DNA of 64,000 nt from Qipengyuania qiaonensis (GTDB lineage: Bacteria; Pseudomonadota; Alphaproteobacteria; Sphingomonadales; Sphingomonadaceae): positions 1 to 64,000 of the forward strand of contig NZ_JAIGNO010000003.1 of assembly GCF_019711515.1 (NCBI RefSeq), read 5' to 3'. Positions 1 to 7,616 of the stretch are shown in pieces. A model generated the notes under the pieces. The model ran no database searches. It was not told the origin of the DNA and saw only the letters and a list, made by a program, of their open reading frames with translations. Made by a program: the position numbers and the translations under genes. Every line of letters starts with the position of its first letter. The first letter of the stretch is position 1.

Positions 1-77
1 TAATATCACCAACCGGACGAGGCCCACACTCCGAAAAATTACGCCCCGAAGTGTGCCAAATGTTTTGACGACGGACA

Positions 78-109
78 GGGCGTGCCGTACTCAGATCGAT
101 GGCACGCCC
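78..109. terminator. Hairpin downstream of the glyoxalase gene
   Basis: A perfect 9-bp stem, GGGCGTGCC at 78-86 and GGCACGCCC at 101-109, closes a 14-nt loop just past the stop of the minus-strand glyoxalase gene. There is no T-run on the minus side, so this may be a Rho-assisted stop or a chance stem. Confidence 0.3.
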
Positions 110-123
110 CCGGGTCTTGGTTT

Positions 124-552
124 TCACTCGGGCGCATTGCACACGGCTTCGATGTTGATGCCATCCGGGTCGTAAACGAACGCGCCGTAGTAATCCTCGT
201 GGTACCGCCGAATTCCCGGAGCCCCATTGTCGGTGCCACCGGCGGCGAGTGCGGCTTCGTAGAAGTCGTCCACCTCCTGACGCGATCTGGCGATGAAGGC
301 GAAATGCGTCGCCTCGCCCACCTTGGCGTTGCCGACGATCCAGAACAGGGGCTTGTGCGCCCGGCCGAACCCGCACATCGCGCCGCCGGTCTTCTGCTGC
401 TCACCGCCTTCTTCGGCCTGCTCAGGTGGTATTGACAGCATCAGTTCGAGGCCCAGCGGCGCCAGTGCCTTCTCATAGAAGACACGCGAGCGCTCGATGT
501 CCGATACGCCGATATTGAGGTGGTCGATGATCGTTTCTTGATACGGGGTCAT
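124..552 (-). CDS. Glyoxalase/VOC-family dioxygenase-like protein
   Basis: This 142-residue protein is a single-domain member of the vicinal oxygen chelate superfamily. The N-terminus reads IDHLNIGVSDIERSRVFYEKAL, the classic first beta-alpha-beta unit, and the C-terminus ends in FVYDPDGINIEAVC, where the late metal-ligand glutamate normally lies. Such proteins are cytosolic enzymes of detoxification or ring cleavage; the substrate cannot be read from sequence. An upstream in-frame extension is possible, but the ATG at 552 has an AAGGA ribosome site at the right distance and begins where the family begins. It is divergent from a WYL regulator across a CTGACA-N5-TGTCAG palindrome and is probably that regulator's target. 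Confidence 0.85.
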   Translation of the reverse strand: MTPYQETIIDHLNIGVSDIERSRVFYEKALAPLGLELMLSIPPEQAEEGGEQQKTGGAMCGFGRAHKPLFWIVGNAKVGEATHFAFIARSRQEVDDFYEAALAAGGTDNGAPGIRRYHEDYYGAFVYDPDGINIEAVCNAPE

Positions 553-601
553 CTGTGATCCTTCGTTCCGTTGCTGTCGCGATTTGTGATAGAGAACCCT
601 C

Positions 602-618
602 CTGACAGCTCGTGTCAG
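602..618. promoter_or_regulatory. WYL-regulator operator site 1 (CTGACA-N5-TGTCAG)
   Basis: Perfect inverted repeat CTGACA (602-607), 5-bp spacer, TGTCAG (613-618), in the divergent promoter between the glyoxalase gene and the first WYL regulator. Its centre is 58 bp from the glyoxalase start codon. The same palindrome recurs at 2032, 28519 and 29360, each time beside a WYL regulator or an enzyme gene. Confidence 0.65.
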
Positions 619-641
619 CAGCGTTATGCATGTCCGCATCA

Positions 642-1328
642 ATGAAGCGCGCCGACAGACTACTTCAGATCGTCCAGATCCTGCGACGCCGGGATTGCCC
701 GACGACGGCCATGATGCTCGCCACCGAACTCGAGGTGGCACCGCGGACGATCTACCGCGACATCGCGACCCTTCAAGCCGGGCGGGTTCCGATCGACGGA
801 GAGGCAGGCGTTGGATACGTCCTGAGACCGGGATACGATCTTCCGCCGTTGATGTTCGACCCCCAAGAGATCGAAGCTGTCACGCTCGGCGCGCGCATGG
901 TGATCGAACGGGGCGATCCGGACCTTTCCAGAGCCGCCGCTGACGTTCTTGCGAAGATTCGAGCAGTCCTTCCGACCTCGGTTGGAAGCGAACTTTGGAA
1001 GGCTTCGCTGCTGGTTCCCCATCCGCTTGAGGATGCGGTCGACCTCGGACCGCATCTTCCCGAACTGCGCACAGCGATCCGCGGAAACCGCAAGCTTCGT
1101 ATCGCCTACATGGATGGCGATCGGCAAGGCACCGAAAGAACCATCTGGCCACTCGGCCTCTATCTCTACAGCCACGTCACGCTGGTCTGTTCGTGGTGCG
1201 AACTGCGCAGCGGTTACCGCGCGTTTCGATCGGACAGGATTTCGGTCTGTGAAACCCTCGATCAGCAGTTCGACGCCCAGAATGGGCGATTGCTGAGAGA
1301 GTATTTCGAGGCATCGGCGCTTCAATGA
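642..1328 (+). CDS. YafY-type HTH/WYL transcriptional regulator (1)
   Basis: This 228-residue regulator has an N-terminal winged HTH (RADRLLQIVQILRRR..., recognition helix around VAPRTIYRDIATL) and a C-terminal WYL domain (LRIAYMDGD..., YRAFRSDRI) that in this family senses a ligand. The ATGs at 630 and 642 and a GTG at 612 are all in frame. I chose 642 because the paralogues at 1342 and 29390 start with the same M-x-R-x-E/D-RLL pattern, and because 612 lies inside the operator palindrome. It probably autoregulates and controls the divergent glyoxalase through the 602-618 site. A second WYL paralogue follows 13 bp downstream, so the two are likely co-transcribed. Confidence 0.88.
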   Translation: MKRADRLLQIVQILRRRDCPTTAMMLATELEVAPRTIYRDIATLQAGRVPIDGEAGVGYVLRPGYDLPPLMFDPQEIEAVTLGARMVIERGDPDLSRAAADVLAKIRAVLPTSVGSELWKASLLVPHPLEDAVDLGPHLPELRTAIRGNRKLRIAYMDGDRQGTERTIWPLGLYLYSHVTLVCSWCELRSGYRAFRSDRISVCETLDQQFDAQNGRLLREYFEASALQ

Positions 1329-1341
1329 CCGGTGAGGTGAC

Positions 1342-2025
1342 ATGACGCGCTCCGAGCGCCTTCTGGCCATCATGCAAATGCTTCGAGCAAGGCGAGGGCC
1401 GGTGACCGCGGGCGTGATCGCGGACAGGTTCGGGGTGTCCGAGCGCACCATCTACCGCGATATCCTCGTCCTCATCGATCGGGGAGCGGTGATCCGGGGC
1501 GAAGCGGGGATCGGCTACGTCCTGGACCAGGATCACTTTCTGCCGCCCTTGATGTTCACCGCGGACGAAGCCGATGCGATCGTATTCGGGCTGCGGTATG
1601 CGACACGTCGGGGCGATACGGGCCTGTCCTGTGCAGCGGAACACGCGCTCGCGAAGATCACCTCCGTCACGCCGCCCGATCTTGCGCGATCGATGCAGGC
1701 CAATGGACTTGTCGTGCAGCCCGAGCTCGGAGCGATCGGCCAGATGGTAGGGCAGATCCGTCAGGCGATCCGCCGAGAGCACATGATCACCTTCGACTAC
1801 GTCGATCAACAGGGAACTCGGTCGCATCGCAGCGGAATGCCCGTCGCGATCGGATTCTTCGATGATGGTGCCATGCTCGCTGCCTGGTGCAACGGTCGGC
1901 AGGACTTCCGGCATTTTCGCCTGGATCGCATATCCGGACTTCATGAGCAGCCCGAACGCTTCGACAGGCCGCATCGACGCCTCCTCGCGGAATACCGCAA
2001 ACTGGAGCCGGGCATGCAGTCTTGA
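1342..2025 (+). CDS. YafY-type HTH/WYL transcriptional regulator (2)
   Basis: A 227-residue paralogue of the preceding gene: HTH at about residues 1-55 (MTRSERLLAIMQML, VSERTIYRDILVL, then the GEAGIGYVL wing) and WYL core at about 140-215 (HMITFDYVD, FRHFRLDRI). A GGTGAGGTGAC stretch precedes the ATG. It follows the first regulator closely and precedes an NmrA-type oxidoreductase whose promoter holds another copy of the same palindrome (2032-2048). Tandem WYL regulators of one subfamily may bind the same sites as homo- or hetero-oligomers; that is inference. Confidence 0.88.
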   Translation: MTRSERLLAIMQMLRARRGPVTAGVIADRFGVSERTIYRDILVLIDRGAVIRGEAGIGYVLDQDHFLPPLMFTADEADAIVFGLRYATRRGDTGLSCAAEHALAKITSVTPPDLARSMQANGLVVQPELGAIGQMVGQIRQAIRREHMITFDYVDQQGTRSHRSGMPVAIGFFDDGAMLAAWCNGRQDFRHFRLDRISGLHEQPERFDRPHRRLLAEYRKLEPGMQS

Positions 2026-2031
2026 ACGCTC

Positions 2032-2048
2032 CTGACACGAATTGTCAG
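2032..2048. promoter_or_regulatory. WYL-regulator operator site 2
   Basis: CTGACA (2032-2037), 5-bp spacer, TGTCAG (2043-2048): the same palindrome and spacing as site 1. It starts 7 bp after the second WYL regulator stops, and its centre is 52 bp upstream of the ATG of the NmrA-like gene. Confidence 0.65.
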
Positions 2049-2091
2049 TCACGGGGTCTAGCCAAGACAAAAGGCCAAGGAGCGCTTGCAT

Positions 2092-2949
2092 ATGTTCATT
2101 GTTTCGGGAGCGACGGGGCACGTGGGTTCTGCCGTTGCGGAAGCCCTGTTGCGGGACGGACACGAGGTGATCGCCATCACCCGCGATGCAGCCAACGCTG
2201 CGGCCCTGAAGGAGAAAGGCGCATCGATCGCGGTCGCCGATCTCTATGATGTCGATGCGATGCGGGATGTCTTCAGGAAGGGCAAGAGGCTGTTCCTGCT
2301 CAATCCTCCCGCCAAGCCGGACACCGATACGGATCGCGCGGAAAATGAAACCGCACGACTCCTGCTTGCAGCTGTCGAAGGATCCGGACTGGAGAAGATC
2401 GTCGCCGAGTCGACCTACGGTGCGCAGCCGGGCGAGCAGTTGGGCGACCTCAACACCCTTCACACGATGGAAGAGGGGCTGCGCGACCAGCGGGTCCCGA
2501 CCACCATTCTTCGCGCCGCCTATTACTTCAGCAACTGGGATGCGATGCTCGAAACCGTTCGCGAAGGCACATTGCCCACGATGTATCCGGCGGACCTCAA
2601 GCTGCCCATGGTCGCGCCCGCCGATCTCGGCGACGCCGCCGCCGATCTCTTGACGGCTCCGGTCGAAGAAACGGGGATCGTCCATGTCGAAGGGCCGACT
2701 CGGTACTCTTCGCGCGACGTCGCGGACGCTTTCGCTCATACATTGGGCCGAAAGGTAGAGGTGGCAGTAACGCCCCGCGACCATTGGGAGGAAACGTACA
2801 GGTCTCTGGGGTTCTCGGAGGAGGCCGCGCATTCCTACGCACGGATGACCGCGATCACGGCCGATGGCGACTATGAGATGCCGAATGAACCCGTCCGCGG
2901 CTCGACCACGCTACAGGACTACATCGATGCCCTCGTCGAGCGAGACTGA
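2092..2949 (+). CDS. NmrA-family NAD(P)-binding oxidoreductase
   Basis: A 285-residue atypical short-chain dehydrogenase. The Rossmann fingerprint VSGATGHVGSAVAEAL is at residues 4-19, followed by an NmrA-like substrate region (FLLNPPAKPDTDTDRAE..., ILRAAYYFSNW) in place of the classical YxxxK. Relatives include quinone reductase QOR2-like and redox-sensor NmrA proteins. An upstream in-frame TTG at 2086 is only 3 nt from the AAGGAG, so the ATG at 2092 (9-nt spacing) is preferred. The promoter carries the WYL palindrome. With the glyoxalase and the 28.5-kb monooxygenase and thioesterase it forms a putative stress/detoxification regulon. Confidence 0.85.
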   Translation: MFIVSGATGHVGSAVAEALLRDGHEVIAITRDAANAAALKEKGASIAVADLYDVDAMRDVFRKGKRLFLLNPPAKPDTDTDRAENETARLLLAAVEGSGLEKIVAESTYGAQPGEQLGDLNTLHTMEEGLRDQRVPTTILRAAYYFSNWDAMLETVREGTLPTMYPADLKLPMVAPADLGDAAADLLTAPVEETGIVHVEGPTRYSSRDVADAFAHTLGRKVEVAVTPRDHWEETYRSLGFSEEAAHSYARMTAITADGDYEMPNEPVRGSTTLQDYIDALVERD

Positions 2950-3292
2950 GATCGGCACGACCTCAGTCCGCCTTGCCGTAGCGGGCTGCCAGTTCGAGAA
3001 CCACGATGGCAGCAGCCGACAGGAGGAGCTGCGTCGGTGCCGCGCCGGAGAGGCGGTCGCGCTTACCGCGGAGCCAGACAATCCTAAGCACGTCGGCGCC
3101 ATAGCAGTCTATTCGTGCCGGGATATCCAGATCGGATACCTTCGTCGCCGCGATGCCGAGTGGCTGACCGATCAACTCATGGAAGGAACCGGCCTCTCCG
3201 CGTCCATCGTTTCGATCGCGCCGCGTGCCAGGCCATTCGACCCTCTTGTCGTGATGATTCGTATCGAATGTAGTGCGCTTCAGGTTCGATGA
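2927..3292 (+). CDS. Stand-alone HIRAN-domain protein
   Basis: This roughly 121-residue protein matches the HIRAN fold almost end to end: LAVAGCQFENHDGSSRQEELRRC, then GEAVALTAEPDNPKHVGAIAVYS and IQIGYLRRRDAEWL. HIRAN domains bind DNA ends or stalled forks and are usually fused to helicases or nucleases, but stand-alone copies are common in mobile DNA. The ATG at 2927 lies inside the preceding NmrA-like gene (23-bp overlap), implying translational coupling; no strong Shine-Dalgarno is visible. Its 3' end overlaps the end of the convergent MarR gene by 13 bp. Confidence 0.65.
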   Translation: MPSSSETEIGTTSVRLAVAGCQFENHDGSSRQEELRRCRAGEAVALTAEPDNPKHVGAIAVYSCRDIQIGYLRRRDAEWLTDQLMEGTGLSASIVSIAPRARPFDPLVVMIRIECSALQVR

Positions 3293-3801
3293 GTCTGCTC
3301 CAGGCTCAGGGCCAGTTTGCCGAGAAGCTCGCCGAGCCTTTCACGTTCCCCATCGTTCAATCCGGCCAGAAGTTGCATCTCGAGCGCCATGTCGTCGCGG
3401 AAGGCCTGCTCGGTCTTCCTTCGACCCCTCGGCGTCAACTGGACGAGCATGCTGCGCGCATCGTCGGCACTGGGCTCGCGTCGCACCAGTCCAGCCCTTT
3501 GCAGACGGCTCAGACGGTCGGTGAGACCGCCCGATGAGATCATCAGGGACCTGTAGAGTTCGGTCGGTCGAAGACGATAGGGCGGGCCCGATCGAAGGAG
3601 GGTCGAGAGTACGTCGAATTCTCCCCGGTCCAGTCCATGGCCGGCGAAGACTTTCTCGATCGGCGCGCCGACAGCATGGACGATCCAGCGCGCGCGTCCG
3701 AGGACGGCCATCGGGCTGGTGTCGAGATCGGGCAGCTCCCTGTCCCACTGCTCGCGTCGCTCGGCCACCCGGTCACCGAACGAAACTGATTGTCTTGACA
3801 T
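3280..3801 (-). CDS. MarR-family transcriptional regulator
   Basis: This 173-residue protein has a central winged helix (LDRGEFDVLSTLLRSG, LMISSGGLTDRLSRLQRAGLVRR, DDARSMLVQLTPRG), the diagnostic MarR/HTH_20 pattern, flanked by helices for dimerisation. It has an N-terminal extension of about 30 residues relative to minimal MarR proteins. The ATG at 3801 is supported by CGGAG 7 nt upstream on the minus strand. It is divergent from the DoxX-like gene, and two TCTYGACATCRAGA sites in the shared promoter suggest autoregulation plus control of the neighbour. Confidence 0.88.
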   Translation of the reverse strand: MSRQSVSFGDRVAERREQWDRELPDLDTSPMAVLGRARWIVHAVGAPIEKVFAGHGLDRGEFDVLSTLLRSGPPYRLRPTELYRSLMISSGGLTDRLSRLQRAGLVRREPSADDARSMLVQLTPRGRRKTEQAFRDDMALEMQLLAGLNDGERERLGELLGKLALSLEQTHRT

Positions 3802-3833
3802 CGAGACATCTCCGATTTATCTCGACATCAAGA
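3793..3833. promoter_or_regulatory. Pair of MarR operators
   Basis: Two related near-palindromes, TCTTGACATCGAGA (3793-3806) and TCTCGACATCAAGA (3820-3833), are 27 bp apart between the divergent MarR and DoxX-like genes. The first covers the MarR start codon and Shine-Dalgarno region; the second lies about 35 bp upstream of the DoxX-like ATG. Confidence 0.6.
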
Positions 3834-3868
3834 TAACAACGATGTGACGAAGAGCAAGGACCCCGTTG

Positions 3869-4288
3869 ATGAACGAATACGATCCGGAAGAGCCACCCAA
3901 CGGAAAGGGCGGGGTTGTGTGGGCCGGCCGGGCGCTGACGGCGCTCTTCGCGCTGTTCATGCTCGGGGCATCGATCGCACCCAAGCTCCTTGGACTCGAT
4001 GTTGCCGGCGATACGCTCGAACCTCTAGGCTGGCCCCGCGATGCTGCCTTCGCGATCGGCATCCTCGAACTTGCATGCGTTGCGCTGTATCTATGGCCAC
4101 GAACCAGCGTTCTGGGCGCCATCCTGATGACCGGCGTGCTAGGTGGTGCGATGGCGACCCAATTCAGGGTCGACGCGCCGCTGCTCTCCCATTCGCTGTT
4201 CGGCATCTATCTGGGTCTCGCGATGTGGGGCGGGCTATGGCTCCGCGATCCGGCGCTGCGTCGGCAGTTCCCCTGGAGGGTCCGCTAG
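3869..4288 (+). CDS. DoxX-like inner-membrane protein
   Basis: This 139-residue protein is predicted to cross the membrane four times: hydrophobic stretches start at about residues 19 (VWAGRALTALFALFMLGASI), 60 (AAFAIGILELACVALYLW), 82 and 105. It resembles the DoxX-like family, small membrane proteins of uncertain role often induced under oxidative or electrophile stress. The ATG at 3869 has AGCAAGGA 8 nt upstream; a TTG just before it is less likely. Divergence from a MarR gene with shared operators suggests derepression by a MarR ligand. Confidence 0.75.
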   Translation: MNEYDPEEPPNGKGGVVWAGRALTALFALFMLGASIAPKLLGLDVAGDTLEPLGWPRDAAFAIGILELACVALYLWPRTSVLGAILMTGVLGGAMATQFRVDAPLLSHSLFGIYLGLAMWGGLWLRDPALRRQFPWRVR

Positions 4289-4327
4289 AACGAGCTGGTC
4301 AACCGCTACAGCAGAAGGAAGTGAACG

Positions 4328-4555
4328 ATGTCGTTCCAAGCATATCTGGATACGATCGAAAACAAGACCGGTCTCGATGCCGACGGTCTCAGGAAGGCCG
4401 CCGAGGCCAACGGGCTGGCCGAGAACGGCAAGCTCAAGCCGGGAACGAAGGCCGGCGACGTGGTTGCCTGGCTGAAGGCGGAGCATGACCTTGGGCACGG
4501 CCATGCGATGGCAGTATATGCGCTCCTGTCCGGGAAGCGGAAGCCTGGCGACTAG
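4328..4555 (+). CDS. DUF4287 family protein
   Basis: A 75-residue soluble protein that matches DUF4287 from end to end: MSFQAYLDTIENKTG, then LKPGTKAGDVVAWLKAEHDLGHGHAMAVYALL. The family is widespread, short and of unknown function; the LGHGHAMA motif is its hallmark. It follows the DoxX-like gene by 39 bp with AGAAGGAAGTGAACG before the ATG, so it is probably in the same MarR-controlled transcript. Confidence 0.85.
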   Translation: MSFQAYLDTIENKTGLDADGLRKAAEANGLAENGKLKPGTKAGDVVAWLKAEHDLGHGHAMAVYALLSGKRKPGD

Positions 4556-4641
4556 AATCGGCGGACGCTCGTATGGACCGTGAGGGCAGATCGCAGCCCC
4601 TCGCACATCGCATCCTTCGACTGCAGACGTGGAAGGACAGA

Positions 4642-5745
4642 ATGATAATCGCATTCAAACGGTTGGCAGGCCTCGTCATGCTATCGGCGACCTGCTTTTC
4701 GACCCCGCTACAGGCTCAAGTGCCTGAAACGCCGGCAGCGGTACCTTGGGCGGTGCCACCGACCATTCGAATAGAGCTATTGTCACTTACGTTCGACAAT
4801 CTGGGAACATCACTCAGTGGCATACTGTATGTGCCGGAGGGTGCGCGCGAACTGCCGGTCGCGGTGGTCCTGCATAGCGCGGCGGGCCCTTCGCAGGACG
4901 CCGCGCTCTATGAACACCTCAAACAAATGTTACCGCCCCTGGGTATGGCCGTATTCGTGTTCGACCGCCGCGGAAGCGGAGCTTCAGGCGGTGACGATCC
5001 GCGCAGCACCGACTTCGATGTGCTCGCGAGCGACGCGGTCGCGGCCCGCGCACGGCTTGCGATCCTGCCGCAGATCGACCCGAGCCGCATCGGTTTCTGG
5101 GGTCTCAGCCAAGGAGGATGGATAGCGCTGCTCGCTGCGGCCAGGATGCCGGACGCCGCGTTCGCAATCTCGGTTTCCGCCCCGATCACCGCGGCCGACG
5201 TCCAGATGAACTACGCCGTCGAGAACATTCTCCGGATCAAGGGGTACAGTCAGGGCGACATCGACGAGGCGATCGACGCTCGGCGCGCTGTCGACGATTA
5301 CACGCGGGGGCATCTGGATCGCGCGAGCGCAGAGCGCTTCGTCGCGGCCGCGCGGCTCCGGCCGTGGTGGAAGCACATCTACCTGGAGGGGAACATCGAC
5401 GATCCGACATGGCTCGGGCAGATCGAGGCGGATCCGTTGCGCGCGCTGGACGGTTCGAGGGTTCCGACGCTCATGATCTTTGGTCAGGCCGATCCCTGGA
5501 TCCCCGTCGGGGCGTCGATAGCCGCGCTCGACGGGTCCGCTGCCAGGCGTCCGAACGTCTCCGTCCATGTCGTGGCCGGGGCCGATCACATGATGATGCT
5601 GGGCGTCGACCCGAAGGAGCAGATCGACCCGGCGGCCTTCGACGGACAACGGCCGGACGCGAGTGAATACTTCGGGCTGCTCGCAAGTTGGCTGGAAAGG
5701 CGTGGCCTCACGACAAGGACGGCGACCCAGCCCAGCCCGCGTTGA
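4642..5745 (+). CDS. Secreted alpha/beta hydrolase (dienelactone hydrolase/S9-like)
   Basis: A 367-residue alpha/beta-fold hydrolase with a Sec signal peptide (MIIAFKRLAGLVMLSATCFSTPLQAQ). The nucleophile elbow is GLSQGG (serine around residue 153), the oxyanion-side motif is VFDRRGSG, the acid probably lies in FGQADPW, and the histidine is in AGADHMMM. This makes it an esterase or peptidase acting in the periplasm; the substrate is unknown. The ATG at 4642 was chosen over 4573 because it follows GGAAGGAC and starts the signal peptide. A second secreted hydrolase follows. Confidence 0.82.
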   Translation: MIIAFKRLAGLVMLSATCFSTPLQAQVPETPAAVPWAVPPTIRIELLSLTFDNLGTSLSGILYVPEGARELPVAVVLHSAAGPSQDAALYEHLKQMLPPLGMAVFVFDRRGSGASGGDDPRSTDFDVLASDAVAARARLAILPQIDPSRIGFWGLSQGGWIALLAAARMPDAAFAISVSAPITAADVQMNYAVENILRIKGYSQGDIDEAIDARRAVDDYTRGHLDRASAERFVAAARLRPWWKHIYLEGNIDDPTWLGQIEADPLRALDGSRVPTLMIFGQADPWIPVGASIAALDGSAARRPNVSVHVVAGADHMMMLGVDPKEQIDPAAFDGQRPDASEYFGLLASWLERRGLTTRTATQPSPR

Positions 5746-5787
5746 CTTCGCAAAATGAACAGCGTTCTGAGAGAGTTTGAGAGAAGA

Positions 5788-6927
5788 ATGATGAATGGTT
5801 TCCGGTCCATCCTTGCTTCGGCCCTGTTGCTTGCCGGATCGCATGCCTCGGCGCAGAGCGCGCCTGACCCATACGCCCAGGGTCGCGAGATCGTCGCCGA
5901 CATCGGCCGTATCGTCATACCGGACGGGGTGCAGGAGACATTCACCGCCACCCTCGGTGGTACGCGCCAGGTCGTAAACGTGCGCGGAGCCGATCGCGAC
6001 AATCCGATCCTGCTCTTTATCCACGGCGGCCCGGGCGCGGTCGAGATGCCGATCGCCTGGTCGTTCCAGCGGCCATGGGAGGACTTCTTCACGGTGGTGC
6101 AATGGGACCAGCGCGGTGCCGGCAGGTCGTATTTGCTCAACGACCCTGACGTCATCGCGCCCACTCTGACGCTCGACCGTTATCGCGACGACGCGATCGA
6201 GTTGATCGAACAGCTCCGTGCCAGATATGGGAAGCGCAAGATCTTCGTGCTCGGCCACAGCTGGGGCTCGGCGGTCGGCCTGGCCGTGGCCGCCAGACGT
6301 CCGGACCTTCTCCACGCCTACGTGGGGATGGGCCAGATCATCGATTTCAAGGAAAACGAGCGCGTTGGCATGGCGTGGACGATCGAGCAGGCTCGCATCC
6401 GCGGCGACTTGGATGCCGCACGAGAGGTCGAGGAGCTTCGGCCCTACCCTGACGGTGGCACCTTCACGATCGAGCAGGCTGACGGGTGGCGCAAGCACGC
6501 CATCCGCTACGGTGCGCTCGCGGCCTACCGTCAGGACGCCGACTTCTACCTTCGCGCGCCACGCCTCTCTCCGGAGTACAACGCCGCCGACCGGCAGGCC
6601 TGGTCCGACGGTGCTGCATTCACGGTCGAGACGCTGTTTCCGCGTCTGGCCGACTTGAGCTTCACAACCACCCGGGAACTCGAAATCCCGGTGATAATGC
6701 TGCTGGGCCGCCACGATTATGTGACGCCCTCATCGATCACGCAGGAATGGATGGCTCGCCTCAGCGCACCCCGGAAGCAGACCATTCTGCTCGAACATTC
6801 GGCGCATCTTCCCATGGTCGAGCAGCCTGGGCTGACGCTGAAGGCGCTGCTGGAGCAGGTAAGACCACTCAGTGCGGACGGAGGCTACAGCTCGCGGACC
6901 GCGTCTCCCGCAGCCGAACGCCATTAA
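5788..6927 (+). CDS. Secreted proline iminopeptidase-like alpha/beta hydrolase
   Basis: This 379-residue protein has a signal peptide (MNGFRSILASALLLAGSHASAQ) and the hallmarks of the S33 prolyl aminopeptidase/epoxide hydrolase-like group: IHGGPGAVEMP near residue 80, VVQWDQRGAGRS, and the nucleophile motif GHSWGSAVG near residue 155. The late acid is in GRHDYVTP and the histidine in EHSAHLP. The HGGPG and WDQRGxG pair is characteristic of proline iminopeptidases. It lies 42 bp after the previous hydrolase and was probably co-acquired with it. The ATG at 5788 or 5791 fits the signal peptide better than 5755. Confidence 0.85.
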   Translation: MMNGFRSILASALLLAGSHASAQSAPDPYAQGREIVADIGRIVIPDGVQETFTATLGGTRQVVNVRGADRDNPILLFIHGGPGAVEMPIAWSFQRPWEDFFTVVQWDQRGAGRSYLLNDPDVIAPTLTLDRYRDDAIELIEQLRARYGKRKIFVLGHSWGSAVGLAVAARRPDLLHAYVGMGQIIDFKENERVGMAWTIEQARIRGDLDAAREVEELRPYPDGGTFTIEQADGWRKHAIRYGALAAYRQDADFYLRAPRLSPEYNAADRQAWSDGAAFTVETLFPRLADLSFTTTRELEIPVIMLLGRHDYVTPSSITQEWMARLSAPRKQTILLEHSAHLPMVEQPGLTLKALLEQVRPLSADGGYSSRTASPAAERH

Positions 6928-6969
6928 TGTATCCGAAGCCTCAACGTCAGGGCGCTTCCCAGAGAGCAC

Positions 6970-7179
6970 TTAGGCGAGCTGGAACTGGGTCCACTCATCA
7001 TGCTTCGCCTCTCGGACGACGGTGACAAGGGGCGCTTGCTCGGCACGCGGCTCAACCCCCGCGAGACCTAGGCGATGGTACAGCAGCTTTTGGGATACCA
7101 ACGGTGCCTGCCCAATGACCGACATGAGGGCGCAAAGCTGCCGTTCTTGAAGGAAGCCAAGTGCTATCGGCAACTTCAT
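6970..7179 (-). CDS. Uncertain small ORF overlapping the CopG gene
   Basis: A 69-codon frame whose ATG overlaps the CopG stop codon by 4 bp (ATGA), the arrangement expected for the next gene of a trb operon. The predicted protein does not resemble TrbB or any family I recognise. It is either a coincidental frame in the junction left by loss of the trb genes or a genuine short gene. I cannot assign a function. Confidence 0.25.
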   Translation of the reverse strand: MKLPIALGFLQERQLCALMSVIGQAPLVSQKLLYHRLGLAGVEPRAEQAPLVTVVREAKHDEWTQFQLA

Positions 7180-7607
7180 TCTACCGGGTCTTCGACAGAC
7201 GGCTGAGGCCAGACGTCCTCCTGTACCTCGTCGAGTAGGCTCTTACCGCTCGCATACCGACGCCCGAGTGTTTCGACGAAACCCTCGTAGCGTTTGCGTC
7301 CCTTGATCTGCGCCGCCGCCTGGTCCTCCTCGGGCAGCGGCGGCGTAACCGACAGCCAGAACCGCACGAACAGCGCCAGTGCCTCGGTCGTGAGACCGGT
7401 ATCGCGTTCCAGACGCTGAACCTGCCGCGACAACCGGTCGAGCCGCCGTGCGAACGCCGCTTCCAGACGGTCGGTGCCATCGGGCGACATATAGGACGTT
7501 ACCGCAGCCTCGATAAGCGCGGAACGGGAGATGCGCTTGCGGAGCGCGAGCTCGCTGACTTGCTTCGCCAGTGCGGGCGGAAAATACACATTGAGCCGGG
7601 TTCGCAT
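7176..7607 (-). CDS. CopG-family ribbon-helix-helix regulator of the conjugation module
   Basis: This 143-residue protein starts with an RHH fold (TRLNVYFPPALAKQVSELALRKRISRSALIEAAVTSYM) and continues with a helical region rich in LDRLSRQVQRLERD. In Tn4371/RP4-like modules a CopG-type gene of this length lies between traG and trbB and is thought to regulate transfer genes. Here it follows TraG by 9 bp with GGAGCTGGAA before the ATG, but no trbB follows. That makes it the last recognisable gene of the conjugation block on this side. Confidence 0.85.
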   Translation of the reverse strand: MRTRLNVYFPPALAKQVSELALRKRISRSALIEAAVTSYMSPDGTDRLEAAFARRLDRLSRQVQRLERDTGLTTEALALFVRFWLSVTPPLPEEDQAAAQIKGRKRYEGFVETLGRRYASGKSLLDEVQEDVWPQPSVEDPVE

Positions 7608-7616
7608 TTCCAGCTC

